Below are positions 26,277 through 35,516 of a stretch of DNA of 64,000 bases, piece by piece. Under the pieces are notes generated by a model. It did not search any database. It saw only the letters and a program-made list of their open reading frames with translations, and was not told the DNA's origin. The translations under genes were made by a program, and so were the position numbers. Source of the DNA: Streptomyces sp. BHT-5-2 (lineage in GTDB: Bacteria; Actinomycetota; Actinomycetes; Streptomycetales; Streptomycetaceae); the NCBI RefSeq assembly GCF_019774615.1, contig NZ_CP081496.1, positions 3,968,001 through 4,032,000 on the forward strand. The letters are read 5' to 3'. Within the stretch, counting starts at the first letter, position 1, and every line of letters begins with the position of its first letter.

Positions 26277-27884
26277 ATGTCCTCGAACACCCCCGCAACC
26301 GACCCGTCGGGAACGAACACGGCCGAACTCTCGGAACCGTACATGACCGGATTGCTGTCCTCCTTGGGGCTTGCGGTCGAGTACGTCCGCGCCACCGGGA
26401 ACACGCTCTACCGCCGCGACGAGGCCGGCGAGGAAAAAGCCGTACTCGACATGGTCGGCGGCTACGGCTCGACGATTCTCGGGCACAACAACCCGGACGT
26501 GCTCGGGTACGCGAAGTCCCTCCTGGAAGCACACGTACCGGTACATGCGCAGTTCGCCTCGCACCCGCACGCGAACGACGTGGCACGAAAGCTCAACGCC
26601 ATACTCCAGCGTGAACTGGGCGGCGCCGAACCCTACTTCGCCGTCTTCGCCAACACCGGGGCGGAGGCCGTCGAAGTAGCCGTCAAACACGCCGAACTCG
26701 ACCGCGTGAAGAAGGTGGCCGCACTCCGCAAGGAACTGGAAGAGGGCCTCGAACAGGCAGGCTCGGCGGTGGCCGACGGCGCCGCCGCACTGACCGACAC
26801 CACATTCGAGGAACTCGACGCCCTGGGCGTACCGGCGGCGCACGGCACCGGAATCGACCACCTGTTGGACACCGTCAAGCGCCTCAACGAGGAGCGCGTG
26901 CAGACCCCGCCGGTCCTCCTCGCCCTCCAGGGCTCCTTCCACGGAAAACTGATCGGCAGCGTCCAGCTCACGCACAACCCGTCGGTCCGGCTCCCCTTCC
27001 AAGCCCTGGCCGGGCAGTGCCGGTTCGTGCCGGTCGACCAGCCCGACGCGCTGGCCCAGATCGTGAAGAACGAACGCAGAACACTCCTCGGCCTGGCCGT
27101 CGCCAACGGCGTCGTGCACGTCGCCGAACGCGATCTGCCGAACTTCTGTGCCTTCTTGCTGGAACCCATCCAGGGCGAGGCCGGCATCAATGTGCTCGAC
27201 GAGGAGGCCGCCCGACGCATCCAACGCACCTGCGCGGCCATCGACTGCCCCGTCATCATCGACGAGGTCCAGAGCGGCATGGGGCGCTCGGGTGCCTTCT
27301 TCGCCAGCTCCAGCATCGGCATACGGGGCGACTACTACACGCTCTCCAAAAGCCTGGGCGGCGGAATAGCCAAGGCGTCGATCGCGCTGATCCGTGGATC
27401 GCGCTACCGCACGGACTTCGAGCTGATGCACAGCTCGACCTTCGCCAAGGACGGATTCTCCACCCTCATCGCAGGAAAGGTCATCGACCTCCTGGAGCAG
27501 AACGACGGCGAGGCGTACCGACTGGCCGAGGAAAGAGGAAACCGGCTGCTGTCGGAACTACGGGCGATCCACGCCGACTTCCCCGACGTCGTCAAGGAGG
27601 TCCGGGGCAAGGGCTTGATGATCGGCATGGAGTTCCACGACCAGTCCGACGCCCCCTCGGCGGCGATCCGGGAGCAGGCGAGCCTCTTCGGCTATGTCGC
27701 CGCCGGCTATCTCCTGCGCACACATTCCCTGCGGGTCTTCCCGACGGCGAGCGCCGTGAACACCCTCCGCTTCGAACCGTCCATCCACCTCACCGACGCC
27801 GAGATCGACCAGGTCGCCACCGCCCTGCGCGATCTGTGCACCGTCCTCCACACCCGGGACGACAGCCGCCTGTTCGGCGTCTGA
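26277..27884 (+). CDS. class III (omega) PLP-dependent aminotransferase
   Basis: 535 residues, longer than the usual 430-460 because of an inserted helical, charged stretch (around residues 140-205) after the ANTGAEAVE cofactor loop. The PLP-binding Asp is in IIDEVQSG and the Schiff-base Lys in LSKSLGGG. Class III enzymes move an amino group from a donor amino acid to a terminal aldehyde or ketone. It lies 28 bases after the loading PKS gene with its own AGGAG. Next to a PKS with reductive release it would convert the released aldehyde to a primary amine. That amine can then condense with an internal ketone to give the imine for the reductase at 6.9 kb. Confidence 0.9.
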   Translation: MSSNTPATDPSGTNTAELSEPYMTGLLSSLGLAVEYVRATGNTLYRRDEAGEEKAVLDMVGGYGSTILGHNNPDVLGYAKSLLEAHVPVHAQFASHPHANDVARKLNAILQRELGGAEPYFAVFANTGAEAVEVAVKHAELDRVKKVAALRKELEEGLEQAGSAVADGAAALTDTTFEELDALGVPAAHGTGIDHLLDTVKRLNEERVQTPPVLLALQGSFHGKLIGSVQLTHNPSVRLPFQALAGQCRFVPVDQPDALAQIVKNERRTLLGLAVANGVVHVAERDLPNFCAFLLEPIQGEAGINVLDEEAARRIQRTCAAIDCPVIIDEVQSGMGRSGAFFASSSIGIRGDYYTLSKSLGGGIAKASIALIRGSRYRTDFELMHSSTFAKDGFSTLIAGKVIDLLEQNDGEAYRLAEERGNRLLSELRAIHADFPDVVKEVRGKGLMIGMEFHDQSDAPSAAIREQASLFGYVAAGYLLRTHSLRVFPTASAVNTLRFEPSIHLTDAEIDQVATALRDLCTVLHTRDDSRLFGV

Positions 27885-27892
27885 GGAACCAA

Positions 27893-27947
27893 CCCGCGCC
27901 CGGCCGCGGGAACGCACCGCCACCGCACGAGAGCCCGCCCCGCGGGC
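27893..27947 (+). terminator. paired short hairpins after the aminotransferase gene
   Basis: Two 6-bp stems follow the aminotransferase stop: CCCGCG/CGCGGG at 27893-27910 and GCCCGC/GCGGGC at 27933-27947. They probably end the cluster transcript, though each is weak alone. Confidence 0.4.
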
Positions 27948-28124
27948 CGGCGAACGACGGAACGCGTTCCCGCGCCGGAGGCCCCCGCGAACCTCCACCA
28001 CCCCGATATGTGGTGGCACCCGGGAAACGCATCCCCCGCCCCCTTCCCCTAGCTGACGCGAGCACGCCAGGATCTGCGTCAACGGCCGAGCCGGACCCCG
28101 CGCTCGCCGTAGGGAGGAGAACGC

Positions 28125-30806
28125 ATGATGCCCCACCGGCATCGACGGCGGCTCATGACCGGAGTCGTCGCCGTCGCTGCGTTGGGCCTGGTCGGCAGCC
28201 AGGCGTACGCAGCCGCAGGAACCACAGCGCCCAGGCCCTGGGGTGCCCACCACCAGGCCGACATCGGTCGGCAGCACAGCCGGCTGGTGCGCTCCGGGCA
28301 CCCGATGACCGCTCTGAAACCGGGCGCCAGGCCCGGAGGTGACGACGACGGATCGGACGAGACGGAGAACTCGGCCGAGGCCACCGCCCAGTTCACCGAG
28401 GCCCGCACCGCCCCCGGTGTCGTCGCACCCGGCGCGTACGGGGCCGCGTGGCAGCAACTCCGGTCCATGGGCCACACCGCGGGCGACTGGGGCCACGTCA
28501 CCAAGAAGGTGTACGACTCCGACGACCCGCGCTACCGGGACGTCAACTCCAACTCCAGCGGCGGTGCCGGCCACGTCACCGGCCGCATCACCGGAATCGC
28601 CGCCGACGACCAGGGCTACGTCTACGCCGGCGGCGCCAACGGCGGCGTCTTCCGGTCGCGTACCGGCAACGGCCACTGGCAGCCCATAGCCGACAAGCTG
28701 CCCTCGCTGTCCACCGGCACGCTCGCCCTCGACCACGCCCACCAACTCTGGTACGCCACCGGCGAGTCCAACACCGGCGCGACCGCCTTCGTCGGAACCG
28801 GCGTCTACGTCCTGAAGGACCCCCGGCACGGAACGTTCCAGCCGGGCGGCCGAGTGGGCGGTGCGGAGTTGGAGAGCACCGTCATCCACGCCCTGCGGTT
28901 CGCCGGGGACACGGTGTGGGCGGCGACCAGCCGCGGCGTGTGGTCGCACTCGGCCACCGAGCTGTCGGGGCCGTGGAAGCTGGAGTTCGCACCGAACCCG
29001 GCGTACCTCCCCGGTGGTTCGAAAGCGTCGGATCCCGCGGCTCCGTACAAGAACATCGCCAACGACATCGCGGTCGACCCCAAGGACCCGAGCAAGGTGC
29101 TGCTCGCCGTCGGGTGGCGCGGCGGCGACTCCTACAACGGCCTGTATGCCAAGCGCAACGACGGCTGGCAGCGGGTCGCGGGGCTCGGTGACCTGCCGTC
29201 GGACAGCACCGACGTCGGCAACATGACCTTCGCGGCCGCCGCCGACGGCTCCCGGCTGTACGCGATCGACCAGTCACCGACCCAGACGACCGCCAACCCG
29301 GACAGCGGTCTCAAGGGCGTCTACGTCGCCAAGTCCGGCTCGCCGTTCGGCCCCTGGACGCAGATCGCGGACTACCAGAAGCTGCGGGGATCCGGCTCGG
29401 CGTTGCAGACCGCGGGCTACATGCCGGGCGTCCAGTCCTGGTACAACCAGTTCCTCCAGGTCGACCCGGCCGATCCGGACCATGTCTACCTGGGGCTGGA
29501 GGAGGTCTTCGAGACCAAGAACGGCGGCACCAGCTGGACCGTACCGGGGCCGTACTGGAACTTCCCGTTCCCGTGCTGGAGCATCGACCCGAGCAAGCGG
29601 ACCGGTGACTGCTCCCCGACCACGCACTCCGACCAGCACGCGGTAGCGGTCGGCAGCTACCACGGCAGGTCCTGGATCTACGTGGGCAACGACGGCGGCA
29701 TCTACCGGCGTCCGCTGAAGGGCGCGGTCGACTCCGGCGGGCATGCCAAGGACTGGCAGTCACTCGCCGACGGCACCATCGACACCCTTCAGTACTACTC
29801 CGTCGGTGTGGGCAGGGACCGCACCTACGGAGGGGTCACGGTCACCGGCGGCCTCCAGGACAACGGCCAGTCGATCCTGCGCGGCCGCGACAGGGTCATG
29901 GGCTCCGACTTCGGCGGGGACGGCGCCGACACGATCACCGATCCGGCCAACGGCTGCAACACCGCCCAGGAGTACGTCTACCTGGACATGTGGGTCACCC
30001 AGGACTGCGGCGTCAACAACGGCGCCTGGTCCACCGACCCGACGAAGGCCACCGAGTACGAGATCGCCCCGCCGGACAAGGACCTCGCCGGCAAGGGAGC
30101 CCGCTTCATCGCACCGCTCGCCGCGGACGCCAAGGACCCCGACACCTGGATCGCCGGCGGCCGCCACGTGTGGGTACAGACCAAGGGCTACGCGATCCGC
30201 AGCGGCTCGGAGTGGAAGAGCGCCTACGACCTCGGCGACGGTCACCTGGCCACCGCGGTCGCCGCTTCGGGGGGCAGGGTCTACGTCGGCTGGTGCGGGC
30301 CGTGCGACAGCCAGGGCTTCACCCGCGGCATCGCGGTCGGCAATGCGGACGGCACCGGCTGGCACCAGCTCGACCTGCCGGTCTCCGGGGCGATCCCCAA
30401 CCGGTACCTCTCCGGCTTCGAGGTCGACCCCGCGGATGCCGACCATGTCTACCTGGCCGTCAACGGATTCTCCCGGAAGTGGACCGAGGGCCCCGGTGCG
30501 GGCGTCGGCCACGTCTTCGAGTCGAAGGACGGTGGTGACCACTGGACGGACATCTCCGCCAACCTGCCCGACGTCCCGGCGAACACGGTGAAGCTGCTGC
30601 CGAACGGCGGACTGACCCTCGGCACCGACCTGGCCGTCTTCTACCGGGCACCCGGCGCCGGGCAGTGGCAGGTGCTCGGGCGCGGGCTGCCCACGACCGC
30701 GGTGATGGAACTGCGGCTCGGTCCGGACGATGAGCTGTACGCGGCCACACACGGCCGCGGTATCCGGTCGTTCGGCATCCGGAGCCTGGGGGCACGCAGG
30801 CACTGA
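28125..30806 (+). CDS. secreted BNR/VPS10-like beta-propeller protein
   Basis: 893 residues starting with a signal peptide (RRRLMTGVVAVAALG... ending near SQAYAAAG). The rest consists of repeated propeller blades with Asp-box-like turns such as DDQGYVYAGG, TKNGGTSW, GNDGGIYRR and SKDGGDHW, and recurring VDPxDPxxVYL strands. This resembles the sialidase/VPS10-like exo-alpha-sialidase or xyloglucanase-type superfamily. I cannot assign a substrate or confirm that it is an enzyme. The strong GGGAGGAG site supports ATG 28125. The gene is convergent with the next one and is not obviously part of either cluster. Confidence 0.75.
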   Translation: MMPHRHRRRLMTGVVAVAALGLVGSQAYAAAGTTAPRPWGAHHQADIGRQHSRLVRSGHPMTALKPGARPGGDDDGSDETENSAEATAQFTEARTAPGVVAPGAYGAAWQQLRSMGHTAGDWGHVTKKVYDSDDPRYRDVNSNSSGGAGHVTGRITGIAADDQGYVYAGGANGGVFRSRTGNGHWQPIADKLPSLSTGTLALDHAHQLWYATGESNTGATAFVGTGVYVLKDPRHGTFQPGGRVGGAELESTVIHALRFAGDTVWAATSRGVWSHSATELSGPWKLEFAPNPAYLPGGSKASDPAAPYKNIANDIAVDPKDPSKVLLAVGWRGGDSYNGLYAKRNDGWQRVAGLGDLPSDSTDVGNMTFAAAADGSRLYAIDQSPTQTTANPDSGLKGVYVAKSGSPFGPWTQIADYQKLRGSGSALQTAGYMPGVQSWYNQFLQVDPADPDHVYLGLEEVFETKNGGTSWTVPGPYWNFPFPCWSIDPSKRTGDCSPTTHSDQHAVAVGSYHGRSWIYVGNDGGIYRRPLKGAVDSGGHAKDWQSLADGTIDTLQYYSVGVGRDRTYGGVTVTGGLQDNGQSILRGRDRVMGSDFGGDGADTITDPANGCNTAQEYVYLDMWVTQDCGVNNGAWSTDPTKATEYEIAPPDKDLAGKGARFIAPLAADAKDPDTWIAGGRHVWVQTKGYAIRSGSEWKSAYDLGDGHLATAVAASGGRVYVGWCGPCDSQGFTRGIAVGNADGTGWHQLDLPVSGAIPNRYLSGFEVDPADADHVYLAVNGFSRKWTEGPGAGVGHVFESKDGGDHWTDISANLPDVPANTVKLLPNGGLTLGTDLAVFYRAPGAGQWQVLGRGLPTTAVMELRLGPDDELYAATHGRGIRSFGIRSLGARRH

Positions 30807-30826
30807 GCACGATCGCGCTCGCCGGG

Positions 30827-30873
30827 CGGACGGCCGGTGCACACCCCTGCGGGGGCGCTCACCGGCCGTTCCG
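30827..30873. terminator. bidirectional terminator between convergent genes
   Basis: A 10-bp stem (ACGGCCGGTG with CACCGGCCGT) extends to 13 bp with one bulged T. The loop contains a smaller CCCC/GGGG hairpin. It sits between the stop codons of the convergent propeller and GH56-like genes and can serve both strands. Confidence 0.75.
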
Positions 30874-30880
30874 CTTCAGC

Positions 30881-32005
30881 TCAGTGGCGTCGGCGACGCT
30901 GTGTGAGGGCGAACACCACGGCACCGGCCAGCAGAAGTCCGGCGGCGGTCAGCACGATCGGGAGGTCGGCACCGCCCGTGGAGGCGAGGCGGGTCACCTT
31001 GGGGCTGCCGTCATCCGTGTCGGGCGACGCCGTGGGATCGGCGACCAGGCTGACCTCGGCCGCCGGCGCGGAGGTGCGGTGTGACGTGGCGGCGGTCACC
31101 CCGGCACCGGATGCCGACGGGATCGCTGTCGTCCCCGACTTGGGGAGGTTCGCCATGAACCGCTCGGTCGCGGTGATCCAGCCCTTGTCGGTGACGGGCC
31201 CCGCGCCACTCCAGATCACCACCCCGGGGACGAGCCGACGTGCCGTGTCGAGCTCATAGCTCCAGTGGTCGGCCGACAGGAACTGCCCGCTCCTGGGCGT
31301 CCCGTCGTGGTACTGCGGCCACAGGTAGGGGTAGACAGGCTTGCCGGGGGCGACGGCCCTGGCCTCCGCAAGGTCGTCGGCCAGCTTCGTCCGCCAGGCA
31401 GCACGGTTGTCGTCGAACGTGTAGAGGGTGGGGAAGAACGCGTCCACATGCCTGGCGAGTTGCCGGGCGAGCGGGTAGTAGCGCGATGCGGTGTTGCCCA
31501 GGACTCCGTAGAAGCCGATCGCCTTGCCGGGGACGGCTTCGTGCGCCCACTGGGCGAACGTCTCAAGCTTCTTCAGGCGCCGTTGGGCCGTGTCGGGAGC
31601 GCCGGTGAGGTAGAGGGACTCGAAGTCCAGCACGACGGGGCCCGGCTCGCTCGCATGCTTCCGGATCAGGTTCTTGTACGCGGCCTCGGGCGGCAGCGCC
31701 AACTCCTTCCCGGACCCCTTGCTCCCGCTCAGGGCCGCAACGTACCCCTCGTAGACGACGTTCGACCGGATCGCGCCGTAGTGGGCCAGATCGACGCCGC
31801 GGTAGGCGGTGTTGTCGTAGACGACGAAACGCCCACCTGCCACCGCTGCCGTCCTCGGGCCCTCATGGGAGGTGCCCGGTGCGGCAGCGGCGGGCCCCGC
31901 GAGCACGCCGGAGAGAAGCGCCAGAGCGACACCGCCGGCTGCGGCGGACACTGACCACGTGGCCTTGCGGTTGGGAATCGGCATGCGATGACGAGACGGG
32001 TTCAT
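30881..32005 (-). CDS. GH56-like (hyaluronidase-like) TIM-barrel protein with LAXTG sortase signal
   Basis: 374 residues. A signal peptide (SVSAAAGGVALALLSG, cleavage near AAAAPG) leads into a barrel domain with a DFE motif in VVLDFESLY. This matches the catalytic DxE arrangement of GH56 hyaluronidases. It also has IGFYG and VYPYLWPQYHDG segments like those in that family. After a Ser/Ala/Thr-rich stem the C-terminus has LASTG, a hydrophobic helix and RRRRH. This is the LAXTG sorting signal used by class E sortases, so the protein is probably attached to peptidoglycan. The start at 32005 has GGAGG upstream on the minus strand; the longer open frame has no signal peptide at its start. The substrate is unknown, and the GH56 assignment is by eye only. 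Confidence 0.65.
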   Translation of the reverse strand: MNPSRHRMPIPNRKATWSVSAAAGGVALALLSGVLAGPAAAAPGTSHEGPRTAAVAGGRFVVYDNTAYRGVDLAHYGAIRSNVVYEGYVAALSGSKGSGKELALPPEAAYKNLIRKHASEPGPVVLDFESLYLTGAPDTAQRRLKKLETFAQWAHEAVPGKAIGFYGVLGNTASRYYPLARQLARHVDAFFPTLYTFDDNRAAWRTKLADDLAEARAVAPGKPVYPYLWPQYHDGTPRSGQFLSADHWSYELDTARRLVPGVVIWSGAGPVTDKGWITATERFMANLPKSGTTAIPSASGAGVTAATSHRTSAPAAEVSLVADPTASPDTDDGSPKVTRLASTGGADLPIVLTAAGLLLAGAVVFALTQRRRRH

Positions 32006-32156
32006 GAGCGCTACGGCCTCCGTGTGTTGACGACGGGGGCCTACGCTAGGTCGCGATTTTGACCGTTGGATGACGTCCTGTGCTGGGGGTTTGTGTTTTT
32101 GCGATTCTTTGCACGGCGTCGAAGGAGCTGGGTGCCGTACTGGGCGGACTCGCGGT

Positions 32157-33038
32157 CTACCAGTCCCGCGCGTTCTTCGCCAGTACACTCCTCAGGACGC
32201 GCCAGGAGAGGTCCGAGTACGTCTGGAACTGCTTCTTCTCGTGTGTGGCTTCGTCGATGTAGTCGAAGGCGTCCCGCGAATGCGAGTCGTCGAAAGCCAC
32301 CGTCAGCTCGTCCTGGTTGAGGTAGACGTGGAAGCTGGCTCCGAAGTCGCCGGTGTCGTTGAGGAGTTCGGTGGGGTTGGGGCCGCCGTCCAGGGGACAG
32401 AACACCTTGTGCACGGCGTAGTTCTCCTTGGTCAGCCAGGCACACTGCCCCGGTGTGAGCGTGACCAGGCCGCGCTTTTCCGCGTCCCAGTCCAGGGCGG
32501 CGTAGGACATCACGTCGATCTGCCCGGCAAGGCAGTAGACGATGCCGGTGGTCTCGCCGTGCGAATGCATCGGCGAGTAGTGCTGCGCCGGCCAGATCTC
32601 CAGTACCACCGGTGATCCGTAGTCGCCCTCGTGTGTCACGTCGTACCCGTGCTCGGCGGCGAGGTCGTCGTAGTCGCCCTTGCCGGTGCAGGCCACGCGG
32701 ATGTACGGCGGGTGGCTGGGGTCGCCGCCTTGCTTCGGGTCCGACTTGTTGATCAGGATCTGCCGGAGCAGCGGTTCGGCGGCCCCGGGCGCGGCCGGGG
32801 TCAGGAGCTGGCGGATGCCTTCGATCTCCCAGGCCGAGAACCGGATGTCCGCCGCCTTGCGCGCCAGGTCCATGACCGCGGGCGGCACCATGAGCTGACG
32901 CACGTACTCGTCGAACGACGACGCCTGGGTGATGACCAGCGAGGGGGCGATCTTCTCGGCGGCGAGCCGGAGTTGCCTCTCCTCGTCCTTCGAGATGTAG
33001 AACGGAGGGCCGGCGGGGGTGTTCTTCTGCTCGGTCAT
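32157..33038 (-). CDS. cysteine-dioxygenase-like cupin protein
   Basis: 293 residues. The second half is a cupin with the metal-binding pattern HYSPMHSHGETTGIVYCL and a later TKENYAVHKV containing the third His. This fits the cysteine dioxygenase type of thiol dioxygenases, which use non-haem iron to oxidise a thiol to a sulfinate. The first 100 residues are helical and not typical of the minimal enzyme of about 200 residues. The start is placed at MTEQKNTP, because the open frame upstream is arginine/proline-rich and not protein-like. The gene stands alone in the spacer, and a role in either cluster is not evident. Confidence 0.65.
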   Translation of the reverse strand: MTEQKNTPAGPPFYISKDEERQLRLAAEKIAPSLVITQASSFDEYVRQLMVPPAVMDLARKAADIRFSAWEIEGIRQLLTPAAPGAAEPLLRQILINKSDPKQGGDPSHPPYIRVACTGKGDYDDLAAEHGYDVTHEGDYGSPVVLEIWPAQHYSPMHSHGETTGIVYCLAGQIDVMSYAALDWDAEKRGLVTLTPGQCAWLTKENYAVHKVFCPLDGGPNPTELLNDTGDFGASFHVYLNQDELTVAFDDSHSRDAFDYIDEATHEKKQFQTYSDLSWRVLRSVLAKNARDW

Positions 33039-33302
33039 GCGGGCGACCCTTCCACCGCCCCCCGTACCCGGAAAGGGGGCACGCATGATCCGGCCATGCG
33101 CCGGTTCCGCCCGGTCCGGCTGCCCACGGGCGCGTCCAAGGGGGTGCGGCCGACGCCTGAACACGGCGCGCCACACCGTTCTCTCCCGTAGCGACGAAAA
33201 GCCCGCAGGAATGGCGTGGATACCCTTCCTGCCGGACTGCCCGGACCCGGTCCCGGTGCCGACTCAGCGGGCGGACACCGTAGGCGGGCCCGCCCCGGCC
33301 CG

Positions 33303-35003
33303 TTACAGCGACGCGAGATCGTGGGCCAGGTCGGCGAGACCGAGTGAGCCCTGGGCAAGCGCGGTCATGTGCCAGGTCCGCAGGTCGAAGCCGGTGCCGA
33401 GACGGCGGCGGGCGGCCTCACGGCCGTGCAGCCAGATGCGCTCTCCCAGTCGGTAGCCGATGGCCTGGCCGGGCCAGCCGAGGTAGCGGTCGATCTCGCT
33501 GCTGTGGCGGGTGGCGTCGGTGCCGCAGTGGGTGGCCATGAAGGCGGTGGCGAGGTCCGGGGTCCAGCGTTCGCCGGGATGGAAGCCGGAGCCGGCGGGG
33601 ATGGCGAGTTCCAGATGCATGCCGATGTCGACGATCACGCGGATCGTCCGGAGCATCCGTTGGTCCAGGTAGCCGAGGCGGCGGGCGGGGTCGGTGAGGA
33701 AGCCGAGTTCATCCATCAGACGCTCGGCGTACAGCGCCCAGCCCTCCTTGTTGGCGCTGACCGCGCCGAGGGTGATCTGGTAGCGGCTGAGACGGTCGGC
33801 CGCGGCAGTCCACTGGGCGGTCTGGAGGTGATGCCCGGGTACGCCTTCGTGGTACCAGTTGCTGACAAGTCCCCAGGTGGGGAAGGTCTCTTGGCCCAGT
33901 GTGGGCAGGTAGGTACGGCCGGGCCGGCGGAAGTCGAGGCTGGGGCCGGTGTAGTAGGGGGCACCCGAACTGCCCGGGGGCGCGATTTTGGTCTCGACCT
34001 GGCGCAATGGACCGGAGATGTCGAAGTGGGTACCGTCGAGGGCGTCGATCGCCTCGTCCGTGATCTGCTGGAGCCAGACACGGATGTTCTCCGCTCCCGT
34101 GACTGCGTGGCCGTGCCGGTTCAGGTGGTCCATGGTCTCCCGGACGGTGGCGTCCGGGAGGACCCGGCCCGCCTCGGCCCGCATCTCGGCGACCGCACGG
34201 TGGAATTCCTCCCAGGCCCAGGCGTAGGTCTCGGCCGGGTCCAGATCCGTACCGTTGGCCCAGCGCGCCGAGCACAGGTAGCGCTCGCGCCCGACGGCGT
34301 CCGGGGTCCCGTCCGCAGCGGGCAGGTAGGTGGCGCGCAGCCAGTCGCTGAAGTCGGCCACCGCGGTCGTCGCCCGCTCCGCGGCGGACTCCAGCTCGGG
34401 TTTGAGTCGATCCGGAGCGGCGCCCACGAACGTGGTGAACCAGCTCGCGCCGCCGGTGCCCTGGCCGGTCCAGGCGGCGAGTTGCCCGACGGTGGCCCGG
34501 GCCTGGCGGGGCGCGGACAGCAGCCCGCGGGAGATGCCCTCGGTCAGGGTCGCCCGGTAGCCGTCGAGCGCGCCGGGCAGGTGGCGCAGCCGTCCGGCGA
34601 CGGCCGCCCAGTTCTCGTCGGTGTCGGTGGGCATCAAGGTGAAGACGGCGCGCAGCTGGTGCAGGGGTGAGCTGACGTTGCGCAGCCGGCGGAAGTGGTC
34701 CCCCGCCTCGTGCAGGGCGAGTTCGGCGGTCAGCCGTTCCCGCAACAGCCGCGCGCAGTTCTGTTCGGCGGTGGTCTGTGACGGCACGCCGTTCTTCCCG
34801 CCGCCCCGCTCGGTGGCGTCGAGCAGGGAAAGGGTGTGCCGGGCCACTTCGGCGAGCGCCTCGAAACCCTCCGGCGACAGATCCGGTTGCCGGTCGTCCT
34901 CGGGGTGCAGACCGAGTCGCGTCGATGTCGCGGGATCCAGGGCGGCGACCTGTGCGACGTGGTCGTCGGCGATCCGGCGCGGGGTGCTCGGCTTCTCGGG
35001 CAT
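33303..35003 (-). CDS. DUF885 family metallopeptidase-like protein
   Basis: 566 residues of the DUF885 family, distantly related to M32-type carboxypeptidases. The signature HEGVPGHH (HExxxGHH) with a downstream ANKEGWALYAERL segment supplies the usual zinc ligands and Glu. The spaced DxFRxxGR-like region before it (LDFRRPGRTYLPT) also fits the family. There is no signal peptide, so it is probably cytosolic. The start at the Met of MPEKPST is preferred; a Met eight codons upstream is possible. It is transcribed away from the APH-like gene. Confidence 0.75.
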   Translation of the reverse strand: MPEKPSTPRRIADDHVAQVAALDPATSTRLGLHPEDDRQPDLSPEGFEALAEVARHTLSLLDATERGGGKNGVPSQTTAEQNCARLLRERLTAELALHEAGDHFRRLRNVSSPLHQLRAVFTLMPTDTDENWAAVAGRLRHLPGALDGYRATLTEGISRGLLSAPRQARATVGQLAAWTGQGTGGASWFTTFVGAAPDRLKPELESAAERATTAVADFSDWLRATYLPAADGTPDAVGRERYLCSARWANGTDLDPAETYAWAWEEFHRAVAEMRAEAGRVLPDATVRETMDHLNRHGHAVTGAENIRVWLQQITDEAIDALDGTHFDISGPLRQVETKIAPPGSSGAPYYTGPSLDFRRPGRTYLPTLGQETFPTWGLVSNWYHEGVPGHHLQTAQWTAAADRLSRYQITLGAVSANKEGWALYAERLMDELGFLTDPARRLGYLDQRMLRTIRVIVDIGMHLELAIPAGSGFHPGERWTPDLATAFMATHCGTDATRHSSEIDRYLGWPGQAIGYRLGERIWLHGREAARRRLGTGFDLRTWHMTALAQGSLGLADLAHDLASL

Positions 35004-35516
35004 GGTTCCATGCTGACGTGCCGTCATGAGTGCTGTCAGCCGGCGCCGTCGGCATTCGGCCGCCGGCCGGTCGTCCGCTTCGAGCCGGGTGGTCGCGGGA
35101 GCGTCTCGCGCGTCGGGCTCGTCGGCCGGTGAGCGGCTCGTCAGGTGCGCCGGGCCGTACCGGGGCCGGCAGGGTGAACGCCAGGTAGACCGAGGTGAGT
35201 TCCAGCAGTGCCCGGTCCGGGTCCGGTGCACGAACGGCCGACCGAAGGCGACGAAGCATCCCGTTACGGGAAATGCACCAGGAGTTGAACAGAAAGTGGA
35301 CGGGCAGCAACACCCCACCCTCCCCCCTAACACCCCCCTCAACGGGGCACCCCCTAGGTGCGCAAGACGGCGGTGTTGCCCAAATGTTCCTCAATCAATT
35401 CCAGAACGGTGGGCCGCCCGGCGCGCCATGCGGCGACCCGGATATACAGTCCGCGAAACCCCATGAGTATGCACCGGGTCACCCGGCGAACACTTCGGCA
35501 CGGCCGATGAGAACGG
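35004..35516. other. 513-base divergent intergenic region
   Basis: This lies between the divergent DUF885 and APH-like genes. I see no credible gene. A strongly C-rich strand tract runs through about 35300-35355 (blocks of 4 to 7 C). An AT-richer segment near 35385-35402 and a TATACAGT-like hexamer near 35443 could belong to the plus-strand promoter, but no clear -35 partner stands out. Confidence 0.4.
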
